Below are positions 9,140 through 16,990 of a stretch of DNA of 64,000 nucleotides, piece by piece. Position 1 is the first letter of the stretch; each line of letters opens with the position of its first letter. The DNA comes from JADYZU01 sp964540965 (GTDB lineage: Bacteria > Pseudomonadota > Alphaproteobacteria > Rhodobacterales > Rhodobacteraceae): NCBI GenBank assembly GCA_964540965.1, contig CAZIOT010000010.1, positions 62,001 through 126,000 of the forward strand, written 5' to 3'. The position numbers were made by a program, and so were the translations under genes. Below the pieces are notes generated by a model. The model was not told the origin of the DNA, ran no database searches, and saw nothing but the letters and a program-made list of their open reading frames with translations.

Positions 9140-9859
9140 TCACACGATGGAATAGCCGCCGTCCACCGGGATCGTCGCTCCGGTGATGAAAGAGGCCATG
9201 GGCGAGGCAAGGAAAAGCGCAACCCCGGCCAGATCCTGCGGCTGGCCCCAGCGTGCCAGCGGCGTGCGCTCGGTCACGCGCTGGACATGGGCGGGATCGG
9301 TGCGCGACCGCGCCGATTGCTCGGTGACGATAAAGCCGGGCGCGATGGCATTGACGCGAATCCCCTCGGGCGCCCAGGCGATGGCAAGCGATTTGGTCAG
9401 TTGCGCGATGGCCGCCTTGGAGGCGCCATAGGCCGGGTTCCGCGGACTGCCAAAGGTCGCATACATCGAGGCGATGTTGATCAGGCTGCCCTTCGCCGCG
9501 GCAAGTTGCGGCTGAAAGGCCAGTGCCATGCGGAAACTGCCGGTCAGGTTGATGTCGACCACACGCGCGAAGAAATCCGGCGCCATCTCCTCGCCCCGGG
9601 CGGTGATCGCGGCGCCGTTCACCAGCACGTCCAGACGCGGCGTCGCCGCGGCCAGGGCCGAGATCGCCGCCATGTCGGTCACGTCGATCTGGCTATAGGC
9701 AAAGCGGCCGCGATCCTCGGGCGCGGGTTCGGATTCGACCCCGGTGATGGCAACACTGGCGCCGGCGTCCTGAAAGGCCCGGGCGATCGCTGCGCCGATT
9801 CCGGCGCGGCTGGCGCCGACGACCAGCACATGGGCGCCGGCAAAGTCGAAAGATGTCAT
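9140..9859 (-). CDS. SDR family oxidoreductase
   Basis: This classical short-chain dehydrogenase has 239 residues. The glycine-rich motif VVGASRAGIGAAIA lies near the N-terminus, with NGAAI, a catalytic Ser in INIASMYATFG, and the YGASK active-site motif (Tyr and Lys). The ATG at 9859 is preferred over an in-frame one at 9889, because it directly precedes the fold and follows GGGGACAGG. It is the first gene after the palindromic region next to the RpiR gene, and so the first gene of the operon that region would control. The alcohol it oxidises is unknown. Confidence 0.88.
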   Translation of the reverse strand: MTSFDFAGAHVLVVGASRAGIGAAIARAFQDAGASVAITGVESEPAPEDRGRFAYSQIDVTDMAAISALAAATPRLDVLVNGAAITARGEEMAPDFFARVVDINLTGSFRMALAFQPQLAAAKGSLINIASMYATFGSPRNPAYGASKAAIAQLTKSLAIAWAPEGIRVNAIAPGFIVTEQSARSRTDPAHVQRVTERTPLARWGQPQDLAGVALFLASPMASFITGATIPVDGGYSIV

Positions 9860-9910
9860 CCTGTCCCCCATCCCCGGCGCAGGCTGCACCCGGCCACGCA
9901 GCCTTGCAAG

Positions 9911-9943
9911 GGAATTTTCGGCATCTGCCGATATGAAAATTCC
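9911..9943. promoter_or_regulatory. Inverted repeat, candidate RpiR operator
   Basis: Perfect 9-bp arms (GGAATTTTC at 9911-9919 and GAAAATTCC at 9935-9943) are separated by 15 bases. The element lies 52 bases upstream of the SDR start. On the minus strand a possible -35 (TTGCTG, 9952-9957) and a weak -10 (CATATC) place the element over the promoter, as expected for a repressor. The arms share the GGAA/TTCC theme that I recall being reported for the RpiR-type inositol regulator IolR of Sinorhizobium. Confidence 0.6.
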
Positions 9944-9960
9944 GTTACATTCAGCAAGGG

Positions 9961-9984
9961 CCGGAAATTTCTAGAAATTTCCGG
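9961..9984. promoter_or_regulatory. Perfect 24-bp palindrome overlapping the RpiR stop codon
   Basis: A fully symmetric 24-base element with half-site CCGGAAATTTCT is centred on the TAG stop codon of the RpiR gene. Its core, GGAAATTTC, resembles the arms of the inverted repeat 17 bases away, so the two are probably sites for the same RpiR regulator. It could also fold as a hairpin in RNA, but lacks a loop and a U-tract, so a DNA-binding site is more likely. Confidence 0.6.
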
Positions 9985-10798
9985 CCTTCGCCCTGCGTTG
10001 CGCCAGGCTGACGATGATCGACTGCATCAGCACCATCGCCGGCACCTGCGACCGGAAATGGCCGAGCCGCGCCTCTTTCACATATAGCGCCACCGCCGCC
10101 AGCGGCACCACCGGCGACAGTTCGTTGTCGGTGATGGCGACAACAGAATGTCCCGCCGCCTGCGCCGCGCGGGCGATTTCCACGGTTTCCGGCGTATAGT
10201 CGTCAAAGCTGATCGCGATCAGGGCATCGCCCGGTGCCATGGCGCCGACCTGTTCCGCCCGCATGGCGCCCTGATTGTCGATCAGATGCGCCCGCAGCCC
10301 CGACCGGCCCAACCCGTAAACCGCATAGGCACCGATGCCATAGGCGCCCCGCGCCGCGGCGACATGGATCGCACCTGCGCCGGCCAAAAGATCCACCGCC
10401 CGAACCAGCGCCCCCCGGTCAAGCGCCTCGCCGATCCGCGACAGCGAGGCGCTGGCCGCCTGCACGAGCGAATCGAAGGCGCGGCCAGGATCGTCCAGAT
10501 CGGCGCTGGCGTCGACATCGGCGCGGCGGTCGGCATGGGTCGGCCGCGGCCCGAGCAGCCGTTCGCGGAACACCCGCTGCAGGTCGGGAAAGCCGGCAAA
10601 GCCCAGTTCCTGCGCGAACCGGGTGATGGCCGCCGCCGAAACAGCGGCGCCGGCGGCCAGCCGGACCACGGTGGACAGGGCCACGTCCTCGGGGTGGTTC
10701 AGCAGGAACCGCGCCACCTGTCGGTTGCGCGGCGAAAGCTGCGCCTGCCGGGCGACCAGCGTGGCGACAAGGCCGTCGAAATCGCGCGGCGGCTGCAT
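9971..10798 (-). CDS. MurR/RpiR family transcriptional regulator
   Basis: This is a 275-residue regulator with an N-terminal RpiR helix-turn-helix (about residues 10-85, SAAAITRFAQELGFAGFPDLQ) and a C-terminal SIS sugar-phosphate-binding domain (about 130-260, with ISFDDYTPETVEIARAAQ). Such proteins sense a phosphorylated sugar or related effector and usually repress the adjacent catabolic operon. The gene lies 3 bases past the upstream SDR gene. Its stop codon sits inside a 24-bp palindrome, and a second inverted repeat lies between it and the downstream operon. It is the best candidate for control of the whole left-hand cluster. Confidence 0.9.
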   Translation of the reverse strand: MQPPRDFDGLVATLVARQAQLSPRNRQVARFLLNHPEDVALSTVVRLAAGAAVSAAAITRFAQELGFAGFPDLQRVFRERLLGPRPTHADRRADVDASADLDDPGRAFDSLVQAASASLSRIGEALDRGALVRAVDLLAGAGAIHVAAARGAYGIGAYAVYGLGRSGLRAHLIDNQGAMRAEQVGAMAPGDALIAISFDDYTPETVEIARAAQAAGHSVVAITDNELSPVVPLAAVALYVKEARLGHFRSQVPAMVLMQSIIVSLAQRRAKAGNF

Positions 10799-10801
10799 CC
10801 C

Positions 10802-11563
10802 CTAGCCGCCCAGCACCGACTGGTCCAGATCGACGGCAACCCCCGTCATCGGCGCCGAGGCATCCGAGAGAAGCCAGAGCGCATGGCGCGCCGCCTCCTC
10901 TGCCGTCAGCAACCGGCCAAGCGGCATGGTTGCTGCAACCTCGTCCAGCCAGCCCGGCCCCTTGCCCAGGGTTTCCGCCTGCATCACCCGCTCGGACGGT
11001 GTGTCGGTCCAGCCAAGGTTGATGCCGTTGACCCGGATTCGCTGGGCCAGATGGGCATTGGCGGCATTGCGGGTCAGCGTCAGAAGCGCACCCTTGCTGG
11101 CGCTGTAGATGGCAAGCTCGGGAAGGCCGCAATGGGCGTTGATCGACAGGATATTGACGATGCTGCCCGGCGCACCGCGGGCGAGCATGTCGCGGATCGC
11201 CCCCTGCATCAGAAAGAACGGCGCCCGGGCGTTGACGGCGAATAGCGCGTCCCAATCCTGAACCGTGGCATCGGCAAAGCCCGCGCGGGTGGTGATCGCG
11301 GCGGCATTGACCAGCGCGTCGATGCGGCCAAAGCGGGCGATGGCGGCAGCGGTTATGGCACCGGGCGCGGCGGGATCGGCAAGGTCGGCGACATGGGCGG
11401 CGGCGCCCAAATCGGCGGCCACCGCCGCCAGCCCGGCGCCGTCGCGGTCGGCGAGCAACAGGCCCGCGGCCCCGGCGCCCTGCGCCGCGCGGGCAATGGC
11501 GGCGCCCACGCCGCTGGCCGCCCCGGTGATGACGACGATCCGCCCGGCCAGCGATACCTGCAC
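10802..11563 (-). CDS. SDR family oxidoreductase
   Basis: A short-chain dehydrogenase of about 253 residues with the NAD(P)-binding motif ITGAASGVGAAIA, NAAAI, the catalytic Ser in VNILSINAHCG and the YSASK motif. Two in-frame GTG codons are possible starts. The one at 11563 is favoured, because AGGGGAG then sits about six bases ahead; the one at 11569 would overlap its own ribosome site. It is the first gene of the minus-strand cluster and is followed at once by the RpiR gene. It is probably a second alcohol dehydrogenase of the same pathway. Confidence 0.82.
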   Translation of the reverse strand: MQVSLAGRIVVITGAASGVGAAIARAAQGAGAAGLLLADRDGAGLAAVAADLGAAAHVADLADPAAPGAITAAAIARFGRIDALVNAAAITTRAGFADATVQDWDALFAVNARAPFFLMQGAIRDMLARGAPGSIVNILSINAHCGLPELAIYSASKGALLTLTRNAANAHLAQRIRVNGINLGWTDTPSERVMQAETLGKGPGWLDEVAATMPLGRLLTAEEAARHALWLLSDASAPMTGVAVDLDQSVLGG

Positions 11564-11775
11564 CGACACCTCCCCTGTTCCCGGCCGCCAGAAGGAACCG
11601 CCGGCCGCGCCCTGTCAACCGGGCAAGAGCGCCCTTGCCGCAGCCTTGCCCGGGGCCGACCGGCAGTCCTTGCATTGCCCCGTCAAACCTGATCTTCTGC
11701 ACCACGCGGGCCAGAGCGGCGCGCCCCTCCTCACAGCCAGATCACGGCCACACCCGCAAGCGGGACAGCACGCCC

Positions 11776-12711
11776 TTGACCACGACCGACATCATCCCCG
11801 ACATCCACGGCCAGTCGGCCAAGCTTGCCTCGGCGCTGGCCGGGCTTGGCTGGCGGCAGCGGGGCGGCAGTTGGCGCCATGCCGATCCCGGCCGCAGACT
11901 GCTGTTTCTGGGCGATTTCATCGACCGTGGGCCGGACAATGCCGGGGTCATCGCCATGGTCCGCGCCTGCCTCGACTCGGGCCGGGCTGATGCGATCATG
12001 GGCAATCACGAATTGAATGCGCTGCAATTCCACAGCCGTCATCCTGAAACCGGCCTGTGGCTGCGTCCGCACAGCGAAAAAAACCTGCGACAACACGCGG
12101 CCTTTCTTTCGGAATTCCCGATGGGCGACCCGCAAACCCGCGCCGTCCTGGACTGGATGACGACCCTTCCACTTTGGCACGAAACCCCCGGCCTGCGCGC
12201 GGTGCATGCCGCCTGGGTCGACAGCGCCATCACCGGGCTTGCCACCGCCCTGCCCGACCGGCGTCTGCCGCCCGAGGCGCTGGTCCGCGCCACTGACCCC
12301 GCCTGCGCCCTGCATCATGCGGTCGAGGTGACGGCCAAGGGGCCGGAATTGCCGCTGCCCGAGGGGTTCGCCCTGATCGACAAGGACGGCACCACCCGTG
12401 ACGCCATGCGCCTGGCCTGGTGGCCGGCCGGCGCGCCCAGCTGGCGCGCCGCGGCCCTGTCAGTGCCCGATCCGGCCGCCCTGCCCGAGGGCGACCTGCC
12501 GCCGGGCGCCCTTGCGCAGCTTTATCCGCCCGACGCACCGCCGGTCTTTTTCGGCCATTACTGGCTGACAGGGACGCCGCGGCTGCAGGCGTCCAACGTG
12601 CTGTGCCTTGACTACTCCGCCGGCCGCGACGGCCCGCTTGTCACCTATCGGCACGAGCCGGGCGCGCCCCTTTCGCTGCAGAACCTCCGGGCCCATCCGG
12701 CGCCGGCCTGA
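11776..12711 (+). CDS. Metallophosphoesterase (PP2A/ApaH-like)
   Basis: The sequence carries the calcineurin-like metal motifs in order: DIHGQ at the N-terminus, GDFIDRGPDN, GNHE, and a later GHYW. This places it with bacterial serine/threonine phosphatases and diadenosine tetraphosphatases. No ATG lies before the first motif; the TTG at 11776 (TTDIIPDIHG) is the most reasonable start and gives 311 residues. An earlier TTG at 11635 would add a leader unlike the family. It faces xylA with four bases between the stop codons. The substrate is unknown. Confidence 0.78.
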   Translation: MTTTDIIPDIHGQSAKLASALAGLGWRQRGGSWRHADPGRRLLFLGDFIDRGPDNAGVIAMVRACLDSGRADAIMGNHELNALQFHSRHPETGLWLRPHSEKNLRQHAAFLSEFPMGDPQTRAVLDWMTTLPLWHETPGLRAVHAAWVDSAITGLATALPDRRLPPEALVRATDPACALHHAVEVTAKGPELPLPEGFALIDKDGTTRDAMRLAWWPAGAPSWRAAALSVPDPAALPEGDLPPGALAQLYPPDAPPVFFGHYWLTGTPRLQASNVLCLDYSAGRDGPLVTYRHEPGAPLSLQNLRAHPAPA

Positions 12712-12715
12712 GCCG

Positions 12716-14017
12716 TCACAGATAGCGGTTCACCAGATTTTCCAGCCGTTCCTGCCGGCCCGATACCGGCCGCGGGTTGATGCCCTCGGCTTCGACCTGT
12801 GCCGTCAGTGTCTGGAGGTCGGCGGCCAGCATCGCCTTGCCCCGCGGCGTCTGCCAGCCGGCATAGCGGTCGCGCCGCGCCGCTTCCAGCCGGTCGTCGG
12901 CCAGCATGGCATGGGCGGCCTTGAGCCCCGCCGCGCAGGCATCCATGCCGCCGACATGCGCCAGCACCAGATCGGCAGGGTCGAGCGACTGGCGCCGGAT
13001 CTTGGCGTCGAAATTGGTGCCGCCGGTGGTGAACCCGCCGGCCTTGAGCACCTCGTAATAGGCCAGGGTCATTTCCGGCACGTTGTTCGGGAACTGGTCG
13101 GTGTCCCAGCCCGACTGGTAATCGTTGCGGTTCATGTCGATCGACCCGAAGATGCCCAGCTCGCGCGCCAGCGCCAGTTCGTGTTCGAACGTATGCCCGG
13201 CAAGGATCGCGTGGCCCTGTTCGATATTCACCTGCACCTCGCCCTCAAGGCCGAAATCCTTGAGGAAACCATAGACCGTCGCGACGTCGTAATCATACTG
13301 GTGCTTGGTCGGCTCCTGCGGCTTCGGCTCGATCAGGATCGCGCCCTTGAAGCCGATCCTGTGCTTGTAATCGACGACCATCTGCAGAAAGCGGCCGGCA
13401 TGGGCGCGCTCCTGCCCCATGTCGGTGTTGAGCAGCGTCTCATAGCCCTCGCGCCCGCCCCAGAGGACGTAATTCTCGCCGCCCAGCCGGTGGGTGGCGT
13501 CCATGCAGGTCTTCACCGTCGCGGCGGAAAAGGCATAGACCTCGGGATCGGGGTTGGTGGCGGCGCCGGCCATGTAACGGCGATGCGAGAACAAATTGGC
13601 CGTGCCCCAGAGCAGCTTCTTGCCGCTGCCCTCCATCTTCTGCGCGAAATAGTCGGTGATCTCGTTCAGGCGGTCGGTGTTCTCGCGGAAATCGCGGCCC
13701 TCGGGGCGCACGTCGGCGTCGTGAAAGCAGAAATAGTCGACGCCCAGGATGTCCATCAATTCGAAATGCACATCGGCCTTGAGCCGGGCATGGTCCATCG
13801 TGTCGCCGAACCACGGCCGTTCAAAGGTCTGGCCGCCGAACGGGTCGCCGCCGGGCCAGGCGTAGGAATGCCAATAGGCCAGCGCAAAGCGCAGGTGGTC
13901 GCGCATGGACTTGCCGCCGACCAGCGCATCCGCGTCATAGTGGCGGAAGGCGAATTCATTCGCGGCGGCGGGGCCTTCGAAGGCGACGGGGGCGATGCCC
14001 TTCCAGAAGTCGGTCAT
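12716..14017 (-). CDS. xylA: Xylose isomerase
   Basis: The 433-residue protein has the length and motifs of class II xylose isomerase, which converts D-xylose to D-xylulose in the cytoplasm. The catalytic region DYFCFHDADVRPEG has its His at residue 99. The substrate and metal loops VLWGGREGYE, EPKPQEPTKHQYD, GSIDMNRND and the C-terminal GGMD are all intact. It is transcribed with xylB (9-base gap), divergently from the ROK regulator. No xylose transporter gene is attached to this operon. Confidence 0.97.
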   Translation of the reverse strand: MTDFWKGIAPVAFEGPAAANEFAFRHYDADALVGGKSMRDHLRFALAYWHSYAWPGGDPFGGQTFERPWFGDTMDHARLKADVHFELMDILGVDYFCFHDADVRPEGRDFRENTDRLNEITDYFAQKMEGSGKKLLWGTANLFSHRRYMAGAATNPDPEVYAFSAATVKTCMDATHRLGGENYVLWGGREGYETLLNTDMGQERAHAGRFLQMVVDYKHRIGFKGAILIEPKPQEPTKHQYDYDVATVYGFLKDFGLEGEVQVNIEQGHAILAGHTFEHELALARELGIFGSIDMNRNDYQSGWDTDQFPNNVPEMTLAYYEVLKAGGFTTGGTNFDAKIRRQSLDPADLVLAHVGGMDACAAGLKAAHAMLADDRLEAARRDRYAGWQTPRGKAMLAADLQTLTAQVEAEGINPRPVSGRQERLENLVNRYL

Positions 14018-14026
14018 GTCGGTTCC

Positions 14027-15454
14027 TCAGATGGATTTCAGGGCGCCATAGGCGGCGCGGTAGCGGGCGTGCGCCTCGGCAAAGGCGGCGGTCAGGGTGC
14101 TGTCCGGTTCGATGACGCGGGCGATGGCGGGGGCGGTGGCGATTTCGGCACCGGCGCCGGTCGCGGCCATCATCCCCAGCCGCGCCGCGCCAAAGGCGCC
14201 ACCGAAATCGCCGGCAACGGGCAGTTCCACCGGCATTCCCAGCGCGGTGGCGATGGCCTTGACCCAATAGTCGGACCGCGTGCCGCCGCCGACGCCGATC
14301 AGCCGGGTGATGGTCGTGCCGGTGGCGGTCAGGGCATCAAGACTGTCGCGAAAGGCATGGGCGACGCCTTCCAGAACGGCCCGGGTCAGCGCGGCACCGT
14401 CGGTGGCGTGATCCAGATGCAGGAACGCGCCGCGGACATGGGCATCGTTGTGCGGCGTCCGTTCGCCGCCAAGATAGGGCAGGAACAGCGCCCGGCCCGG
14501 CGCCTGCAGCGGGCCAAGGCCGGCGGTCAGCTCCGCCGCATCCTGGCCCATGGCGCGGGCATGCCAGTTCAGCGCATCGGCGGCGGCTAGGATCACCCCC
14601 ATCTGGTGCCAGGTCCCCGGCAGCGCATGGCAGAAGGTATGGACCGCGCTGGCGGCATCGGGCTGATAGGCGGCCGAAGCCGCGAACAGCACGCCCGAGG
14701 TGCCAAGGCTGACAAAGGCCTCGCCCGGTTTCACGACGCCGACGCCCACCGCGCTGGCCGCATTGTCGCCGCCGCCGCCGGCCACCACCACGCCCTTGGG
14801 CAGGCCCCAGCGGGCGGCAAGGTCGTCACGCAGGATGCCCGAAACTTCGGATCCCTCGACCAGCCGCGGCATGTTCGCGCGGCCAAGGCCGGTGGCGGCC
14901 AGAAGGTCGTCCGACCAGTCGCGCCGCCCGGTATCAAGCCAGCTTGTCCCGGCGGCATCCGACATTTCGGCCACCGCCTCGCCGGTCAGCCAAAGGCGCA
15001 GGTAATCCTTGGGCAAGAGGACAAGGGCGACTTTGGCGCGGATCGCCGGTTCGTGCCGGGCCACCCAGGCCAGCTTGGGCGCGGTGAAGCCGGGAAAGAC
15101 GATGTTGCCGGTCAGCGCGCGAAAGCGCGGATCGCCGTCCAGTGCCGCCGCCTCGGCATGGGACCGGGTGTCGTTCCACAGGATGCAGGGGCGCAGGACA
15201 TTGTGGCCGGAGTCCAGCAGCGTGGCGCCGTGCATCTGCCCCGACAGGCCGATGCCGCGCACCGCCGACAGATCGCCCAGCCGGGTCATCACCGCCTCGG
15301 CCGCGGCGATCCAGTCGGCGGGCGCCTGTTCCGACCAGCCATCCTGCGGCCGGCTGACGGTCAGGGGCGCCGTCGCCTCGGCCAGCAGGCGCTGGTCATC
15401 GTCGATCAGCACCGCCTTGAGGCCCGAAGTGCCCAGATCAAGGCCGATATACAT
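14027..15454 (-). CDS. xylB: Xylulokinase
   Basis: This 475-residue FGGY-family sugar kinase phosphorylates D-xylulose for the pentose phosphate pathway. It begins MYIGLDLGTSGLKAVLID, the ATP-binding phosphate-1 loop of the fold, and includes SGQMHGATLLD and LPYLGGERTPHND, typical of XylB. The C-terminal adenosine motif is GVGGGTRSDYWVK. The ATG at 15454 is chosen because the frame further upstream crosses the operator and the divergent gene. It is the first gene of the xylBA operon. Confidence 0.96.
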   Translation of the reverse strand: MYIGLDLGTSGLKAVLIDDDQRLLAEATAPLTVSRPQDGWSEQAPADWIAAAEAVMTRLGDLSAVRGIGLSGQMHGATLLDSGHNVLRPCILWNDTRSHAEAAALDGDPRFRALTGNIVFPGFTAPKLAWVARHEPAIRAKVALVLLPKDYLRLWLTGEAVAEMSDAAGTSWLDTGRRDWSDDLLAATGLGRANMPRLVEGSEVSGILRDDLAARWGLPKGVVVAGGGGDNAASAVGVGVVKPGEAFVSLGTSGVLFAASAAYQPDAASAVHTFCHALPGTWHQMGVILAAADALNWHARAMGQDAAELTAGLGPLQAPGRALFLPYLGGERTPHNDAHVRGAFLHLDHATDGAALTRAVLEGVAHAFRDSLDALTATGTTITRLIGVGGGTRSDYWVKAIATALGMPVELPVAGDFGGAFGAARLGMMAATGAGAEIATAPAIARVIEPDSTLTAAFAEAHARYRAAYGALKSI

Positions 15455-15525
15455 GGCATTCCCCCCGCCGGCCGCGACTCGGGGCGGTGGCCCGGCGTGG
15501 CTTTCGCGGGGCAAGGTGCCGTGAT

Positions 15526-15552
15526 TTAGTTTTCCTGTCAAAATAAACTTGA
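15526..15552. promoter_or_regulatory. Xyl operator between xylBA and xylR
   Basis: An imperfect inverted repeat with ends TTAGTTTT and ATAAACTTGA closely resembles the TTAGTTT-N-AAACTAA operator bound by XylR repressors of the ROK family. It lies in the 184-base region between the divergent xylB and regulator genes. A perfect -35 hexamer, TTGACA, is embedded on the minus strand (15536-15541). A TTGACG lies at 15549-15554 on the plus strand. Binding could therefore block both promoters. Confidence 0.7.
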
Positions 15553-15638
15553 CGACGTGGCGGCTGAAAGTGCCAGATTTCGACAGACAAGGCCCTTTGG
15601 CCCCTGAAACCCGGCACACATACTTTGACGACAGAACA

Positions 15639-16868
15639 ATGTCAGACGCGCTGACCGATCCCGCACCCGGCTGTGGCCCGCTTCTGCCGGGTGGAGAGGT
15701 GCGCCCGCTGCGGCAGATGATCTTTGACCATGTCCGCGCCGCCGGCCGCGCCGCCCGCGCCGACATCAGCCGCGCCCTTGGCATCAGCGCCGGGTCGGTC
15801 ACCGTGCTGACGCAGGACCTCATCGCCGCCGGTTTCCTGCGCGAGGTCGCCGGCCCCCTGCGCGACACCGCCCGCGGCCGGCCCCCGGTCGCGCTGGAAG
15901 TGGTGCCCGAGGCGAGGCTGGTCATCGGCATCAAGCTGTCGGACGAACGCCACACCGCGGTGCTGGTCGATTTCGCCGGCCGCGTCATCGCCGATGCCGC
16001 CCTGCCGACCCAGCCCGAGCGCAAGGACGCGGCCACGCTGGTCGAGGAAACCGCCGCCCTGGTCGACAGCCTGCTGGACGCCGCCGGGGTGGCGCGCGAC
16101 CGCATCGCCGCCCTGGGCGTCGGCCTGTCGGGGCTGGTGGATCACACCAGCGGACAGGTGCCATGGTCGCCCCTTCTGACCGCGCCGGCCGACCTGCGCG
16201 CGGCGATCACCGCGCGCTTCGGGCTGCCGGTACATCTCGACAACGATGCCAACATGCTGACTTTGGCCGAACTCTGGTTCGGCGCCGGCCGGGCGATCCC
16301 CGATTTCGCCGTCGTCACCATCGAGAACGGCGTCGGCATGGGCCTTGTGCTGGGCAACCGTCTGTTCCGCGGCGGGCGCGGGCTGGGGCTGGAACTGGGC
16401 CATACCAAGGTGCAGCTGGACGGCGCGCTGTGCCGGTGCGGCCAGCGCGGCTGCCTTGAAGCCTATCTTGCCGATTATGCCCTGGCGCGCGAGGCGGCAA
16501 CGGCGCTCGGCCGCGATCCGCGCCGCGCCATGGGCGCCCATGCCCTGCTTGAGGCGCTGTATGCCGAGGCCAAGGCCGGCAATGCCGCCGCCGCCGCGAT
16601 CTTTCACCGCGCCGGGCGCTATCTGGCGGTGGGGCTGGCCAATGTGGTGCAGCTATTCGACCCCGGCCTGATCATCCTCTCGGGCGAGCGGATGCGCTAT
16701 GACTATCTTTACGCCGGCGAGGTGCTGGCCGAGACGCAGGCCCTGACCCTGACCCACGGCCGCCCGGCGCCGCCGGTCGAGATCCACGCCTGGGGCGACA
16801 TGGTCTGGGCCCGCGGCGCCGCGGCGCTGGCGCTTTCGGCGGTCACGGCGGCGGCGCTGACGGCCTGA
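15639..16868 (+). CDS. xylR: ROK family transcriptional regulator, XylR type
   Basis: The 409-residue protein has an N-terminal winged helix (about residues 20-85, with RADISRALGISAGSVTVLTQDL) and a ROK sugar-kinase-like domain. The ROK part has HLDNDANM and the zinc-binding signature with CRCGQRGCLEAYL. It probably represses xylBA until xylose is present. The ATG at 15639 is chosen because the frame further upstream overlaps the operator. Its position, divergent from xylB with a matching operator between, supports the XylR name. Confidence 0.88.
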   Translation: MSDALTDPAPGCGPLLPGGEVRPLRQMIFDHVRAAGRAARADISRALGISAGSVTVLTQDLIAAGFLREVAGPLRDTARGRPPVALEVVPEARLVIGIKLSDERHTAVLVDFAGRVIADAALPTQPERKDAATLVEETAALVDSLLDAAGVARDRIAALGVGLSGLVDHTSGQVPWSPLLTAPADLRAAITARFGLPVHLDNDANMLTLAELWFGAGRAIPDFAVVTIENGVGMGLVLGNRLFRGGRGLGLELGHTKVQLDGALCRCGQRGCLEAYLADYALAREAATALGRDPRRAMGAHALLEALYAEAKAGNAAAAAIFHRAGRYLAVGLANVVQLFDPGLIILSGERMRYDYLYAGEVLAETQALTLTHGRPAPPVEIHAWGDMVWARGAAALALSAVTAAALTA

Positions 16869-16990
16869 TCCGCGAACTTTGCACAAATTTCGGGCATCTG
16901 CCCCGGATCGCGCCGCGCCGCCCTTGCGAAACTGCCGACACCGCCATCCGGGGCATTGTCCTGCCCCGCGCACCCCGCCAGACTGATCCC

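Noticed and set aside
12608..14590. Long plus-strand open frame of 660 codons opposite xylA and xylB
   Set aside because: It is the antisense shadow of two certain genes in GC-rich DNA. It is full of Arg, Gly, His and Gln and has no recognisable domain.
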